A stretch of 64,000 nt of DNA from Microbacterium foliorum (GTDB taxonomy: Bacteria > Actinomycetota > Actinomycetes > Actinomycetales > Microbacteriaceae): contig NZ_CP031425.1 in NCBI RefSeq assembly GCF_003367705.1, forward strand, positions 3,410,001 through 3,474,000, read 5' to 3'. Below, piece after piece: positions 1 through 8,692 of the stretch. Positions within the stretch are counted from its first letter, which is position 1, and each line of letters starts with the position of its first letter. A model generated the notes under the pieces. The model made no database searches. It saw only the letters and a list, made by a program, of their open reading frames with translations, and was not told where the DNA came from. Position numbers and translations under genes: made by a program.

Positions 1-315
1 CGCGGTGCGATGCGCCCACTGCTCGACGTCGGTGGCCTCGATCTCGACGGTGAGCCCGCAGTTGCGGCAGATCAGGTGGTGGTGATGGCCCTGCGTGGTG
101 CAGGCGCGATACAGCGCCTCGCCCTCGGGGCTCTGCAGCGAGTCGGCGTCGCCGGACGCCGCGAGTCCGGCGAGCGCGCGGTAGACCGTCGCGAGGCCGA
201 TGCCGGTGTTGTCGTCGCGCAGACCGGCGTGCAGGTTCTGCGCGCTGACGAAGCCGCGCGCGTCGGCGAGGGCTTCGCGCACGCGCTCGCGCTGCCAGGT
301 GTTCCGCTGAGCCAT
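1..315 (-). CDS. zur: Fur-family regulator, probable zinc repressor Zur (3' end cut by window)
   Basis: Metal-dependent DNA-binding repressor of the Fur superfamily. The visible 105 residues hold the N-terminal winged helix (QRERVREAL start, ATVYRAL recognition helix) and the beginning of the dimerisation domain with the metal-site motif HHHHLICRNCG, the first CxxC of the structural zinc site. It lies 45 bp downstream of znuB on the same strand, so it is most likely the last gene of the zinc-uptake operon and acts on the box in front of znuA; this context favours Zur over Fur or PerR. The ATG at 315 is chosen because it gives the usual short N-terminus. The C-terminal part, with the second CxxC, lies outside the window. 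Confidence 0.85.
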   Translation of the reverse strand, partial: MAQRNTWQRERVREALADARGFVSAQNLHAGLRDDNTGIGLATVYRALAGLAASGDADSLQSPEGEALYRACTTQGHHHHLICRNCGLTVEIEATDVEQWAHRTA

Positions 316-359
316 ACCCACGATTCTAGGCGCGCCGCCCTTGCCGGGCCCTGGGAGTG

Positions 360-1238
360 TCAGGCGCGCACGCGGCGCACACCGCCGCGTGCGCGCTGGA
401 TGATCCAGCACACGACGTAGATCGTGAACGACAGGGTGGTGATGTACGGGCTCACCGGCAGCGTGCCCGCGAGAGCGAGCAGGATGCCGCCGACCGCCGA
501 CACGAACCCGAAGAGAGCCGCGAGCAGGGGCACGGCCACCGGTCCTGCGGTGAGGCGCATCGCGGCGGCGGCCGGAGTGACCAGCAGCGCCATCACGAGG
601 AGCGCCCCGATGATGTGCACGCTCACGGCCACGATGAGCCCGAGCAGCACCATGAACAGCAGGCTGACGGCACGCGTCGGCACTCCGCGCGCGGCGGCGG
701 ATTCGGGATCGAGCGAGTCGAAGCGCAGCGGGTTCCACATGAGCAGCAGCCCCACCAGCACCACGATGCTGATGCCGAGCAGCCAGCCGAGATCGGGACT
801 CGACACCGAGACGATCTGCCCGGTGAGCAGGCTGAAGCGGTTGGCGCTGCGCCCGTCGTACAGCGAGAGGAAGAGGATGCCGAGGCCGAGGCCGAACGGC
901 ATCAGCACCCCGACGATCGAGTTGCGGTCCCTGGCCTTCGCACCGAGCACGCCGATCAGGATGGCCGCGACGAGCGCTCCGCCGAGGGATCCCGCGACCA
1001 CGCTGCCGCCGAAGAGCAGCGCTGCGGCGGCTCCGGCGAACGACAGTTCGCTGACCCCGTGCACCGCGAACGCGAGGTCGCGCTGCATCACGAACACGCC
1101 GATGAGTCCGCCGACGATGCCGAGCACGGCGCCCGCGATGATCGAGTTCGCGAGCAGGGCGACGAGCTCGCCGTAGTCCTGGAAGGAGAAGACGTCGCTC
1201 CAGTCGACCGCCGCGACGATGCCGCTCGCGACGGTCAT
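360..1238 (-). CDS. znuB: Zinc ABC transporter permease
   Basis: Integral membrane subunit of a ZnuABC/AdcABC-type metal importer, 292 residues, the normal length for the family. About eight hydrophobic segments are visible from residue 20 on, with the family-typical stretch GALLVMALLVTPAAAA in the second half. The true start is the ATG at 1238, which overlaps the end of the ATPase gene by four bases (ATGA) and so suggests translational coupling; an open frame continues upstream only as a shadow of znuC. Zinc rather than manganese or iron is inferred from the His-rich binding protein and the Zur box. Confidence 0.9.
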   Translation of the reverse strand: MTVASGIVAAVDWSDVFSFQDYGELVALLANSIIAGAVLGIVGGLIGVFVMQRDLAFAVHGVSELSFAGAAAALLFGGSVVAGSLGGALVAAILIGVLGAKARDRNSIVGVLMPFGLGLGILFLSLYDGRSANRFSLLTGQIVSVSSPDLGWLLGISIVVLVGLLLMWNPLRFDSLDPESAAARGVPTRAVSLLFMVLLGLIVAVSVHIIGALLVMALLVTPAAAAMRLTAGPVAVPLLAALFGFVSAVGGILLALAGTLPVSPYITTLSFTIYVVCWIIQRARGGVRRVRA

Positions 1239-2083
1239 GCGGCACCTCCGTGGTCGTGCGCGTGGTCGTGGTGGGGCTCGGCGTCGGGCACGCCGACGAC
1301 GACGAGACGGTCGCCTGCCCGCAGCACGAAGACCGGGGTGCCGTAGAGGGCGGTGAGCACGCGCGTCTGCAGCACCTCTTCGGGGGTGCCGAGCACGAAC
1401 CGCCCGCCGGCGATGTACAGGATCCGGTCGACCCTGCCGAGGATCGGGTTGATGTCGTGCGTGACGAACAGCACGGCCGCGCCGCGCTCGCGGCGCTGCC
1501 GATCGATGATGTCGGTGACGGCCACCTGGTTCGCGAGGTCGAGGTTCGACAGCGGCTCGTCGCACAGCAGCAGCGTGGGCTCGTCGGCGAGCGCCTGTCC
1601 CACGCGCAGCCGCTGCTGCTCGCCGCCCGAGAGGAGTCCGACCCGGCGGTCGGCATAGTGCGAGGCGCCGACGGCTTCGAGAAGCCGATCGACCTTCTCC
1701 CGGTCGCCCCGGTGCGGCACGGGCACGCCGAACCGGCTGCCCTGCACCCCGAGCGCCACGAGGTCGCGGGCCCGCATGCTCGTGTCGGGGGCGAGCGAGC
1801 GCTGCTGCGGGATGTACCCGATGCGCGGGTTTCCCTTGCGCACCGGCCCGCCGGCCACCGTGATCTCGCCGGCCGAGAGGGGCTGCAACCCGAGGATCGC
1901 CCGCAGCAGCGTGGTCTTGCCCGAGCCCGACGGGCCGAGCACGGCGATGAACTCGCCCGGCTGCACCGTCAGATCGAGACCCGACCACAGCTCACGGTCA
2001 CCGCGCTGCAGAGCGGCTCCGCGCACATGCAGAACGGGGTCCTGCGTCTCGGCTCCTGCCCGCGCGTCGGCGGCGGCGCTCAC
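1235..2083 (-). CDS. znuC: Zinc ABC transporter ATP-binding protein
   Basis: Cytoplasmic ATPase of the zinc importer, 282 residues. Walker A is GPSGSGKTT (about residues 50-58), the signature is LSGGEQQRL, Walker B is LLLCDEPLSNLD and the switch histidine sits in FVTHD. The C-terminal tail is His-rich (EPHHDHAHDHGG), which is often seen in zinc-handling ATPases and may bind metal. The ends overlap znuA upstream and znuB downstream by four bases each, so the three genes form one tightly coupled operon. Confidence 0.92.
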   Translation of the reverse strand: MSAAADARAGAETQDPVLHVRGAALQRGDRELWSGLDLTVQPGEFIAVLGPSGSGKTTLLRAILGLQPLSAGEITVAGGPVRKGNPRIGYIPQQRSLAPDTSMRARDLVALGVQGSRFGVPVPHRGDREKVDRLLEAVGASHYADRRVGLLSGGEQQRLRVGQALADEPTLLLCDEPLSNLDLANQVAVTDIIDRQRRERGAAVLFVTHDINPILGRVDRILYIAGGRFVLGTPEEVLQTRVLTALYGTPVFVLRAGDRLVVVGVPDAEPHHDHAHDHGGAA

Positions 2084-3081
2084 GACTGGAGCGCGTCGGC
2101 GAGGCTCTGGATCGCGTCACTCATCCACTCAGAGTACGACGATCCGTCGGGGAGCAGCTCCGTGAAGGCGACGACAGGGATGCCGGCGGCGGTCGCGGCG
2201 TCTTCGACGCGCTGCGTCTCGGCTCCGCCGGTCTGCGCGTTGGTGAGCAGCGCACGCACGTCTCCGCCGTCGATCACGTTGAGCGTCTCGAGCAGAGTCG
2301 CGGGGGCGACGTCGCTGCCCTCCTCGACCGATTCCGCGAAGCCGTCGGGGGTGACGTCGGTGAGTCCCGCGGCCGCGGCGAGGTATCCGGGAACGGGCTC
2401 GGTGATGATCACGTTCGCGCCGCCGGCCTCGGTCTTCAGCGTCTCGAGCCGGGTCTCGAAGCCCTCGAGGTCGTCGACGATCTTCTTCGCGTTCGCGGTG
2501 AAGTCCTTCTCGCCGTCGGGGTCGATCTCGCTCAGCTCGTCGGCGATCGCCTCGACGACGTGGATCATCGTGTGCGGGTCGAACCAGACGTGCTCGTTGA
2601 AGCCCTCGATGTGGTCGTGGCCGTCGTGACCCTCCTCGCCTTCGGCGTGATCGTGGTCATGCGGCTCCTCGCCCTTCTCGCTCTCCTCGTCGGCGTGGTC
2701 GTGACCCTCATTGCCGGGGTAGTCGTGCGAGAACTCGACCGCGGTGACCAGGTGCGGGTCGCCGGCATCCTGCAGCAGCGTGTCGATGAAGGCGTCGTAG
2801 CCGCCTCCGTTCTCGATCACGAGGTCGGCCTTCTGCACCGTGAGACGGTCGCGCGCCGAGGCCTCGTACGAATGCGGGTCCTGCGTGACGGACTCGATGA
2901 TCGAGGTGACGTCGACGCGGTCTCCGCCGATCTGCGCGGCGAGGGAGCCGTAGACGTTGGTGCTCGCCGCCACCGTGATGGTGCCGTCGTCCGCACCGGC
3001 CCCGGCGGGGGCGCTCGAGCATCCGGCCAGCGTGAGGGCGGCGGCGGATGCGAGGACGAGGGCGACGAGCGGCTTCTTCAT
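2080..3081 (-). CDS. znuA: Zinc ABC transporter substrate-binding lipoprotein
   Basis: Extracytoplasmic zinc-binding protein (ZnuA/AdcA/TroA cluster A-I), 333 residues from the ATG at 3081. A lipoprotein signal peptide ends in the lipobox LAGC at about residue 20. A His/Asp/Glu-rich loop between about residues 110 and 160 (repeats of HDHDHAEGEE type) is the mark of zinc-specific members, followed by the metal ligand region NEHVWFDPHT. A GTG at 3090 could add three residues, but the ATG is favoured because MKK starts a normal signal peptide. First gene of the znu operon and directly behind the Zur box. Confidence 0.9.
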   Translation of the reverse strand: MKKPLVALVLASAAALTLAGCSSAPAGAGADDGTITVAASTNVYGSLAAQIGGDRVDVTSIIESVTQDPHSYEASARDRLTVQKADLVIENGGGYDAFIDTLLQDAGDPHLVTAVEFSHDYPGNEGHDHADEESEKGEEPHDHDHAEGEEGHDGHDHIEGFNEHVWFDPHTMIHVVEAIADELSEIDPDGEKDFTANAKKIVDDLEGFETRLETLKTEAGGANVIITEPVPGYLAAAAGLTDVTPDGFAESVEEGSDVAPATLLETLNVIDGGDVRALLTNAQTGGAETQRVEDAATAAGIPVVAFTELLPDGSSYSEWMSDAIQSLADALQS

Positions 3082-3102
3082 GTCGCCCACTCTAGACGCT
3101 AA

Positions 3103-3117
3103 TGAGAACCATTATCA
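3103..3117. promoter_or_regulatory. Zur box upstream of znuA
   Basis: The 15-base imperfect palindrome TGAGAACCATTATCA matches the known actinobacterial Zur consensus (TGA-AAT-ATT-TCA type). It lies 21 bp before the znuA start. On the minus strand TTGATA at the box and TAGAGT 18 bases later could be -35 and -10 elements, which would put the transcript start at or near the ATG, so a leaderless mRNA is possible. Binding by the Zur encoded at the other end of the operon is inferred. Confidence 0.75.
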
Positions 3118-3118
3118 A

Positions 3119-3697
3119 ATTGGCGACGGGCGCACTTCGTCTCGCTGCGCTCGCTCAGCGGGCGAGTCCACGGCCGCCCCGCCCATCCGACAAGTCCACG
3201 GCCACCCCGCCCGCCCGACGAGCGCACTTCGTCTCGCTGCGCTCGCTCAGCGGGCGAGTCCGTGGCCACCCCGTCCATCCCACGGTCGCACGGCGTCCCG
3301 CCCGCCCCACGGGCGCACGGCGTCCCGCCCCCCCACGAGTCCGCGGCCACCCCGCTCAGCGGGCGAGTCCGCGGCCACCCCGCTCATCCCACGGGCGCAC
3401 GGCGCCCCGCCCGCCCGACGAGCGCACTTCGTCTCGCTGCGCTCGCTCAGCGAGCGAGTCCGCGGCCACCCCGCTCGCTCCACGGCCACCCCGCTCACCC
3501 GACGGGTCCGCGGCCGCCCCGTCGGCCCGACGAGTCCACGGCCACCCCGCTCAGCGAGCGAGTCCACGGCCACCCCGCGGGCGCACTTCGTCTCGCTGCG
3601 CTCGCTCAGCGAGCGAGTCCGCGGCGGCCCCGCTCAGCGGGCGAGTCCGCGGCAGCCCGCTCGTTGAGCGAGGAGCGCAGCGACGAGACGAAACGCG
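3119..3697. repeat. Intergenic repeat block of interleaved GC-rich units
   Basis: About 580 bases without a credible gene. Two units alternate: a 25-30 base unit containing CTTCGTCTCGCTGCGCTCGC followed by TCAGCGRGCGAGTC (seen near 3130, 3222, 3422 and 3585), and short GTCCRCGGCCACCCCGCTC-like units in between. The block ends at about 3660-3697 with a TTGAGCGAGGAGCGCAGCGA copy in the opposite sense, so long inverted pairs can fold. Open frames here are Pro/Arg/Ser low-complexity shadows. The final inverted copy lies at the 3' end of the glucosidase gene and could work as its terminator. Confidence 0.8.
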
Positions 3698-5377
3698 TCA
3701 GCCGGTCAGACCGGACGCGATCCACACGGTCGAATCCGCCGGCACCGCCCCGTCGACGACGGTGCCGAGCACGACGTCCGCGGCATCCGCCCCGAGGTCG
3801 AACGGCTCCGCGCCGAAGTTCGTCACGACCTGCCAGCCGTTCGGGCGGGCGAAGCGCAGCACGTCGGCGCGGCCGGTCTCGATCCATTCGAGGCTCTCAT
3901 CGGTCTGCAGCTCGCGGCGCAGCCGCAGGGCCTCGCGGTACAGGGTCAGGGTCGACGACGGGTCGCCGTCCTCGACATCCACCGCGTACCGGCCGAACCA
4001 ATCGGGCTGGGGCAGGTGCGCCTCCCCTGTGCCGAACCCGAACGAGGGGCCGGATGCCGTCCACGGCAGCGGCACGCGGCATCCGTCACGTCCGAGACCG
4101 TCGAAGTCCGCTCCGCGGAAGAACGACGGGTCCTGTCGCTCGCCCGGACCGATCTCGGCCACCTCCTGCAGACCGAGCTCCTCGCCCTGGTACAGGTACG
4201 TGCTGCCGGGCAGCCCGAGCAGCAGCAGCGTCGCGGCGTGCGCCCGGCGCAGACCGCCCTCGCGGTCGAGCTGATCGGCGGGGCCGCCGGCGGCCACCCA
4301 CTCGACACCCTGCTTCACACCGGTGCGACCGGCGAGCGGCGCCAGGCCGTAGCGGGTCGCGTGCCGGGTCACGTCGTGGTTCGACAGCACCCAGGTGGTC
4401 GACGAGCCGGTCTCGCGAGCCTGCGCGAGGTTGTCGGCGATGATCGTGCGGAACTGGGTCGCATCGAAGTCCGCGACGAGCAGGTCGAAGTTGAACGCCT
4501 GTCCGAGCCCCTCGGCCGAGGCGTACTTGGCCCGGCGCTCGGGTGTGCTCACCCACGCCTCGGCGACGGCCGTGCGGGGCGGGTCGTACTCGTTGAAGAC
4601 CCGGCGCCACTCGGCGTACACCTCGTGCACGTCATCGCGGTCGTAGAGCGGGTGGCTGCCGTCGTGCGGCAGGAGCTCGAGCTCGGCGGTGCTCGGCAGC
4701 GGTTCGCTGAGGTCCTTCGTGAGCATGTGCGCCACGTCGATGCGGAATCCGTCGACACCCCGGTCCGACCAGAACCGCAGGGTCGTCAGGAAGTCCTCCC
4801 GCACCTCCGGGTGATCCCAGTTGAGGTCGGGCTGCTCGGGCGCGAAGCTGTGCAGGAACCACTGTCCGTCCTCGACGCGCTCCCAGGCCGATCCTCCGAA
4901 GGCCGCGGTCCAGTCCGTCGGGGGCTCGGAGCCGTCGGGCCCGGAGCCCTCACGGAAGATGTACCGATCGCGCGCCGCCGAGCCGCGCCCTGCGGCGAGC
5001 GCCTCCCGGAACCATTCGTGCAGATCCGACGAGTGGTTCGGCACGATGTCGACGATCACGCGGATGCCGCGCGCGTGCAGCGCCGCGACCATGTCGTCGA
5101 AGTCGTCGAGCGTGCCGAGACGCGGGTCGACGTCGCGGTAGTCCGCCACGTCGTATCCGCCGTCGGCGAGGGCCGAGGGGTAGAACGGGCTGAGCCACAC
5201 GGCGTCGATGCCGAGATCGCGCAGGTAGTCGGCGCGCGAGACGATGCCCGGGATGTCGCCGAGTCCGTCGCCGTTCGCGTCCGCGAAGCTGCGGGGGTAG
5301 ATCTGGTACACGGCGGCCTGTCGCCACCATGCTGCCGTCGTGTCGTCGCGGGTCTCGGTGAGAAGCGCATCGGTCAT
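3698..5377 (-). CDS. Alpha-glucosidase, glycoside hydrolase family 13
   Basis: Cytoplasmic enzyme that releases glucose from the non-reducing end of short alpha-glucosides (oligo-1,6-glucosidase/maltase group), 559 residues, normal length. Catalytic residues are visible: nucleophile D214 in GFRIDVAHML, acid/base E273 in VAEAWV and the transition-state Asp D335 in LSNHDV. The N-terminal barrel start WWRQAAVYQIYPRSFAD is typical. It is the last gene of a minus-strand group with a sugar ABC importer, so it probably hydrolyses the imported oligosaccharide. Exact linkage (alpha-1,4 or alpha-1,6, sucrose, trehalose) cannot be read from the sequence. Confidence 0.92.
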   Translation of the reverse strand: MTDALLTETRDDTTAAWWRQAAVYQIYPRSFADANGDGLGDIPGIVSRADYLRDLGIDAVWLSPFYPSALADGGYDVADYRDVDPRLGTLDDFDDMVAALHARGIRVIVDIVPNHSSDLHEWFREALAAGRGSAARDRYIFREGSGPDGSEPPTDWTAAFGGSAWERVEDGQWFLHSFAPEQPDLNWDHPEVREDFLTTLRFWSDRGVDGFRIDVAHMLTKDLSEPLPSTAELELLPHDGSHPLYDRDDVHEVYAEWRRVFNEYDPPRTAVAEAWVSTPERRAKYASAEGLGQAFNFDLLVADFDATQFRTIIADNLAQARETGSSTTWVLSNHDVTRHATRYGLAPLAGRTGVKQGVEWVAAGGPADQLDREGGLRRAHAATLLLLGLPGSTYLYQGEELGLQEVAEIGPGERQDPSFFRGADFDGLGRDGCRVPLPWTASGPSFGFGTGEAHLPQPDWFGRYAVDVEDGDPSSTLTLYREALRLRRELQTDESLEWIETGRADVLRFARPNGWQVVTNFGAEPFDLGADAADVVLGTVVDGAVPADSTVWIASGLTG

Positions 5378-5422
5378 GAGGGGTACTGCTCCTTCGTGTT
5401 GCGGTCTGCGGTGGGAGATGCG

Positions 5423-6301
5423 TCAGCCCTTGACGGCGCCCTGCGTGACGCCCTCCATGACGAAGCGCTGCGTGAACAGGTACGCCAGGATCGCCGGGGC
5501 CATCGCCATCAGGTACGAGGCGAACGACACGTTGTAGTTGTTGCTGAACTGGGTCTGGAACAGGTTCTGCCGCACGGGCAGGGTCTGCATCGCGGGATCA
5601 GAGATGATCAGCGACGGCATCATGAAGTCGTTCCAGGCGTACAGGAACGCGAAGATCCCGACGGTCGCGCTCATCGGTGCGAGCAGCGGGAAGATCAGCT
5701 GCCAGAACGTCTGCCACGTCGTCGCGCCGTCGATGCGCGCACTCTCCTCGAGCTCGAGCGGGATCGACCGCAGGAATGCGGTGAACAGCAGCACGCTGAA
5801 GCTCAGCTGGAACATCGTCGCGAGGATGATCACGCCGAACGGGTTGTCGAGTCCGACCCATCCGGTGAGCTGGATCTGCGGCAGCGCGACCACGGGGAAC
5901 GGGATGAACATCGCGGCCAGCAGGTAGAAGAACGACCAGCGGAACAGGCGGTGGTCCCAGTTGCGGACGATCGCGTACGAGGCGAATGCGGCGAGCACGA
6001 TGGTCGCGATGACCGTTCCGGCCGTGACCAGCAGCGAGATGCCGGCGCCGACCGGGAACTTCGTGAGGTTCCATGCCTCGACGAAGCCGTCGATGCTGAA
6101 CGGAGCCGGCAGCGAGAAGGCGTTGCCGTCGACCGCCTGGCCGGTGGTCTTGAAGGCCATCGAGATGGTCACGTACAGCGGCAGCAGCACGGTGACCGCG
6201 CACAGGATCAGGATGATCGTGCCCGACCAGTTGACGCGCTCCATACGGATGCGCGGCTTCTTGCCCGAGGTGGGGATGGTGGTGAGTGTCTGCGTCGACA
6301 T
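5423..6301 (-). CDS. Carbohydrate ABC transporter permease, MalG type
   Basis: Inner-membrane subunit of a CUT1-family sugar importer, 292 residues with six predicted membrane helices. The cytoplasmic EAA loop is seen as ESARIDGATTWQTFWQLIFP, where the ATPase docks. The start is the ATG at 6301, which shares one base with the TGA of the upstream permease (TGATG). No ATPase gene is present in this operon; CUT1 importers of actinobacteria commonly use a shared MsiK-type ATPase encoded elsewhere. Confidence 0.9.
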   Translation of the reverse strand: MSTQTLTTIPTSGKKPRIRMERVNWSGTIILILCAVTVLLPLYVTISMAFKTTGQAVDGNAFSLPAPFSIDGFVEAWNLTKFPVGAGISLLVTAGTVIATIVLAAFASYAIVRNWDHRLFRWSFFYLLAAMFIPFPVVALPQIQLTGWVGLDNPFGVIILATMFQLSFSVLLFTAFLRSIPLELEESARIDGATTWQTFWQLIFPLLAPMSATVGIFAFLYAWNDFMMPSLIISDPAMQTLPVRQNLFQTQFSNNYNVSFASYLMAMAPAILAYLFTQRFVMEGVTQGAVKG

Positions 6302-7269
6302 CAGAGTGCGTTCCTTCCGCGGGTCAGCGACAGCTGCAGCAGGGAGATGAGCACGGCGACGATGAAGAAGATCGTCGCGTTCGCCATCTGGTAGGCGTAG
6401 TCGCCGCCGTTGAAGCCCGCGATGATCGTCATCGCGACGCTGCGGGTGGACGTGCCGGGTCCGCCGTTGGTGAGTCCGACGATGATGTCGTAGGCGTTCA
6501 GGAAGCCCTTGAAGCCGAGGATCACGTTGATCACCACGTAGCCGGCGACGAGCGGCAGCGTGATGCGGAGCAGCTGCTGCGTCTTGTTCGCCCCGTCGAT
6601 GCTCGCGGCCTCGTACACCTCGCCCGGCACTGAGAGGAGCCCCGCGATGTAGATCAGCAGCGTGCCCGGTACGGCCTGCCAGGCGGTCACGATGACGATC
6701 GCGACCCAGGCGAGATCCGGATTGGCGAGCAGGCTGGTCGACAGCCACGGGATGCCGGTGGCGGCGCCCGCGGCCGGGATGGAGTTGGAGAAGAGGAAGT
6801 TGAAGACGTAGGCGATGATGATGCCCGAGATCACCATGGGGATCACGAAGATCGTGCGAAGACCCGTCTTGAAGCGGATGCGGGAGGTCAGCCCGACCGC
6901 CAGCAGGAACGCGATCACGTTGACGACGATCACCGTCGCGATCGAGAAGCCGAACGTGAACAGGTAGCTCTGCAGGATGGCCGGGTCGCTGAACATCGCG
7001 ATGTAGTTGGTCAGCCCGTTGAAGCTCCACTCGCCGATGCCGATGGAGTCGGTGAAGCTGAAGAAGATCCCCATGACGCCGGGCACCGTGATCGCGAGCG
7101 TGAAGATCACCAGCGTCGGCAGCAGGAACAGGTAGTAGATGGGCTCGACCTTGCGCGCGCGGTGTCCGAGCTTGCGAGCGCCGCCCGTGACGATCGCCGT
7201 GGTGTCGGTCGTCGGGGTGTTCGGCTTCGTGATGTTCGACACGGCGGGTGCCGGGGTGGCGTTCGTCAT
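6301..7269 (-). CDS. Carbohydrate ABC transporter permease, MalF type
   Basis: Partner permease of the CUT1 sugar importer, 322 residues. A cytoplasmic N-terminus of about 40 residues precedes six membrane helices; the EAA loop reads YEAASIDGANKTQQLLRITLP. It overlaps the binding-protein gene upstream by four bases (GTGA/ATGA type) and the MalG-type gene downstream by one base. The pair determines the path of the sugar through the membrane; the sugar is probably an alpha-glucoside, given the adjacent glucosidase. Confidence 0.9.
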   Translation of the reverse strand: MTNATPAPAVSNITKPNTPTTDTTAIVTGGARKLGHRARKVEPIYYLFLLPTLVIFTLAITVPGVMGIFFSFTDSIGIGEWSFNGLTNYIAMFSDPAILQSYLFTFGFSIATVIVVNVIAFLLAVGLTSRIRFKTGLRTIFVIPMVISGIIIAYVFNFLFSNSIPAAGAATGIPWLSTSLLANPDLAWVAIVIVTAWQAVPGTLLIYIAGLLSVPGEVYEAASIDGANKTQQLLRITLPLVAGYVVINVILGFKGFLNAYDIIVGLTNGGPGTSTRSVAMTIIAGFNGGDYAYQMANATIFFIVAVLISLLQLSLTRGRNAL

Positions 7270-8591
7270 GGCGTGGACTCCTCTGTCTCAGCCGATGCGT
7301 TGTCCTGGGTCGACGGGATGGGAGCGCGGAACGCGATCCTGGCCCAGTCGGCATCCATGGTGCGCAACGTGGAGGTCGGGGACGCGCCGAGCACCATCGC
7401 CTGCGCGTAGTTGAAGACCGGAAGGGTCTTGGGCACGAGCACCGACGGACCCTGATAGATCTGGCCGTTCTGGTAGTACTCGACCATGCCCGCGACGCGC
7501 GGGTCGTCGGGAGCCGGAGCATCGTTCGTGGGGGTGAAGCCGAGCTGCGAGGTGTTGTACTCCTCGATGTGCTCGGGCAGGAACAGGTACTCCAGGAAGT
7601 CACGGGCGGCCTCCTGGTGGCGCGATCCTTCGGGGATCATCGCGGCGAGGTCCATGTTGACGCGCACGCCGAGGTCGGCGGGGTCGTCGGTCATCGGCAG
7701 CGGGAAGGTGCCGAGGTCGAGGTCGGGGGCGGTCTTCTCGATCTCGCTGAACGCCCACGGCCCCTGCAGGTACATCGCGGCCTCGCCCTTGCCGAAGGCG
7801 AGGTTGCCGTCGCCGTAACCCCGGCTCGCGGCATCCGCGTTCGTGTAGTCCTTCACCAGCGTCATCATGCGGTCCATGGGCTCGGCGAAGTCCTTCTCGA
7901 ACGAGGCCTGGGAGTCGGGTCCCACACCGGTGCCTTCGGTCGCGAGCGTGTCGAAGAAGTCGATCACGTCGACCGAGCCGCCGGCGGTGTAGTCGTACCA
8001 GCCCTGGGCGACCGTCCAGTCGTCCTTGAAGGTGGCGTAGAACGGGTCGATGCCCGCCTGCTTCAGCTGATCGCAGACGGCGAGGAGCTCGTCCCAGGTC
8101 TGCGGGACCTCGAGGCCCTGCTGCGCGAAGATCTCCTTGTTGTAGATCACGGAGGCACCCATCACCGAGTATGGCAGTGCGCTCGTGCGCCCCTCGCACG
8201 ACCCGTACTGCTCCATGAGGGGCTGCAGATCGTCGCGGATGGTCGAGGCGGCGTCGGTGCCCGACAGATCGGTGAGCGCGCAGCGCTGCACGAAGCGGGC
8301 GATCTCGTAGTTGTAGTTGGCGAGCATGATGTCGGGCGGGTTGCCCCGCACGAAGCTGGCCGAGACGACGTCGACACCCGAGGTGTCGATCTCGACCCGC
8401 ACCTTGTCCTGCGAGGAGTTGTACTGCGCCACGAGTTCGGTCATGAACTCGATCGCCTCCCGCTTGCTGAACGTGAAGCGGATGTTCTCGGTTCCGCCGG
8501 CCGTCGAGCAGCCGGTGAGGGCGGCCCCGACCAGGGCGAGAGCGGCCGCACCGGCGACGATCTGCGCCGGGCGTGGTGGTTTCACAGACAC
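7266..8591 (-). CDS. Sugar ABC transporter substrate-binding lipoprotein
   Basis: Extracellular solute-binding protein family 1, 441 residues from the GTG at 8591 (a GTG six bases further in is also possible; an AGGAC ribosome site precedes both). Signal peptide with lipobox LTGC at about residue 27. The body contains the family-1 features NPPDIMLANYNYEIARF and the C-terminal ligand lobe. It is the first gene of the operon SBP-MalF-MalG-glucosidase and lies divergent to a ROK regulator, so expression is probably sugar-induced. Confidence 0.9.
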   Translation of the reverse strand: MSVKPPRPAQIVAGAAALALVGAALTGCSTAGGTENIRFTFSKREAIEFMTELVAQYNSSQDKVRVEIDTSGVDVVSASFVRGNPPDIMLANYNYEIARFVQRCALTDLSGTDAASTIRDDLQPLMEQYGSCEGRTSALPYSVMGASVIYNKEIFAQQGLEVPQTWDELLAVCDQLKQAGIDPFYATFKDDWTVAQGWYDYTAGGSVDVIDFFDTLATEGTGVGPDSQASFEKDFAEPMDRMMTLVKDYTNADAASRGYGDGNLAFGKGEAAMYLQGPWAFSEIEKTAPDLDLGTFPLPMTDDPADLGVRVNMDLAAMIPEGSRHQEAARDFLEYLFLPEHIEEYNTSQLGFTPTNDAPAPDDPRVAGMVEYYQNGQIYQGPSVLVPKTLPVFNYAQAMVLGASPTSTLRTMDADWARIAFRAPIPSTQDNASAETEESTP

Positions 8592-8622
8592 CGTTGTCCT
8601 TTCGTGCTGTAGATACGCAGAC

Positions 8623-8643
8623 TAAATCTAGTGAGCGAATTTA
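8623..8643. promoter_or_regulatory. Candidate ROK operator between the sugar operon and its regulator
   Basis: The A/T-rich inverted repeat TAAAT-N11-ATTTA stands out in an otherwise GC-rich divergent intergenic region. ROK repressors (NagC, XylR) are known to bind A/T-rich dyads of this size. Binding here is inferred from position and symmetry only. Confidence 0.45.
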
Positions 8644-8692
8644 CTTCGATGAACGGTACTGTCTCATGTGAACGAGAGTGAGGTCAAGACCC

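Noticed and set aside
357..1346. Long plus-strand frame opposite znuB
   Set aside because: His/Arg/Glu-rich low-complexity translation, antisense to a clear permease gene; GC-rich shadow.
3102..4443. Several Pro/Arg-rich frames over the repeat block
   Set aside because: They follow the repeat units in all frames and have no domain or ribosome site.
4016..6394. 792-residue plus-strand frame
   Set aside because: Antisense to glucosidase and permease genes with clear catalytic motifs; composition is that of a shadow.
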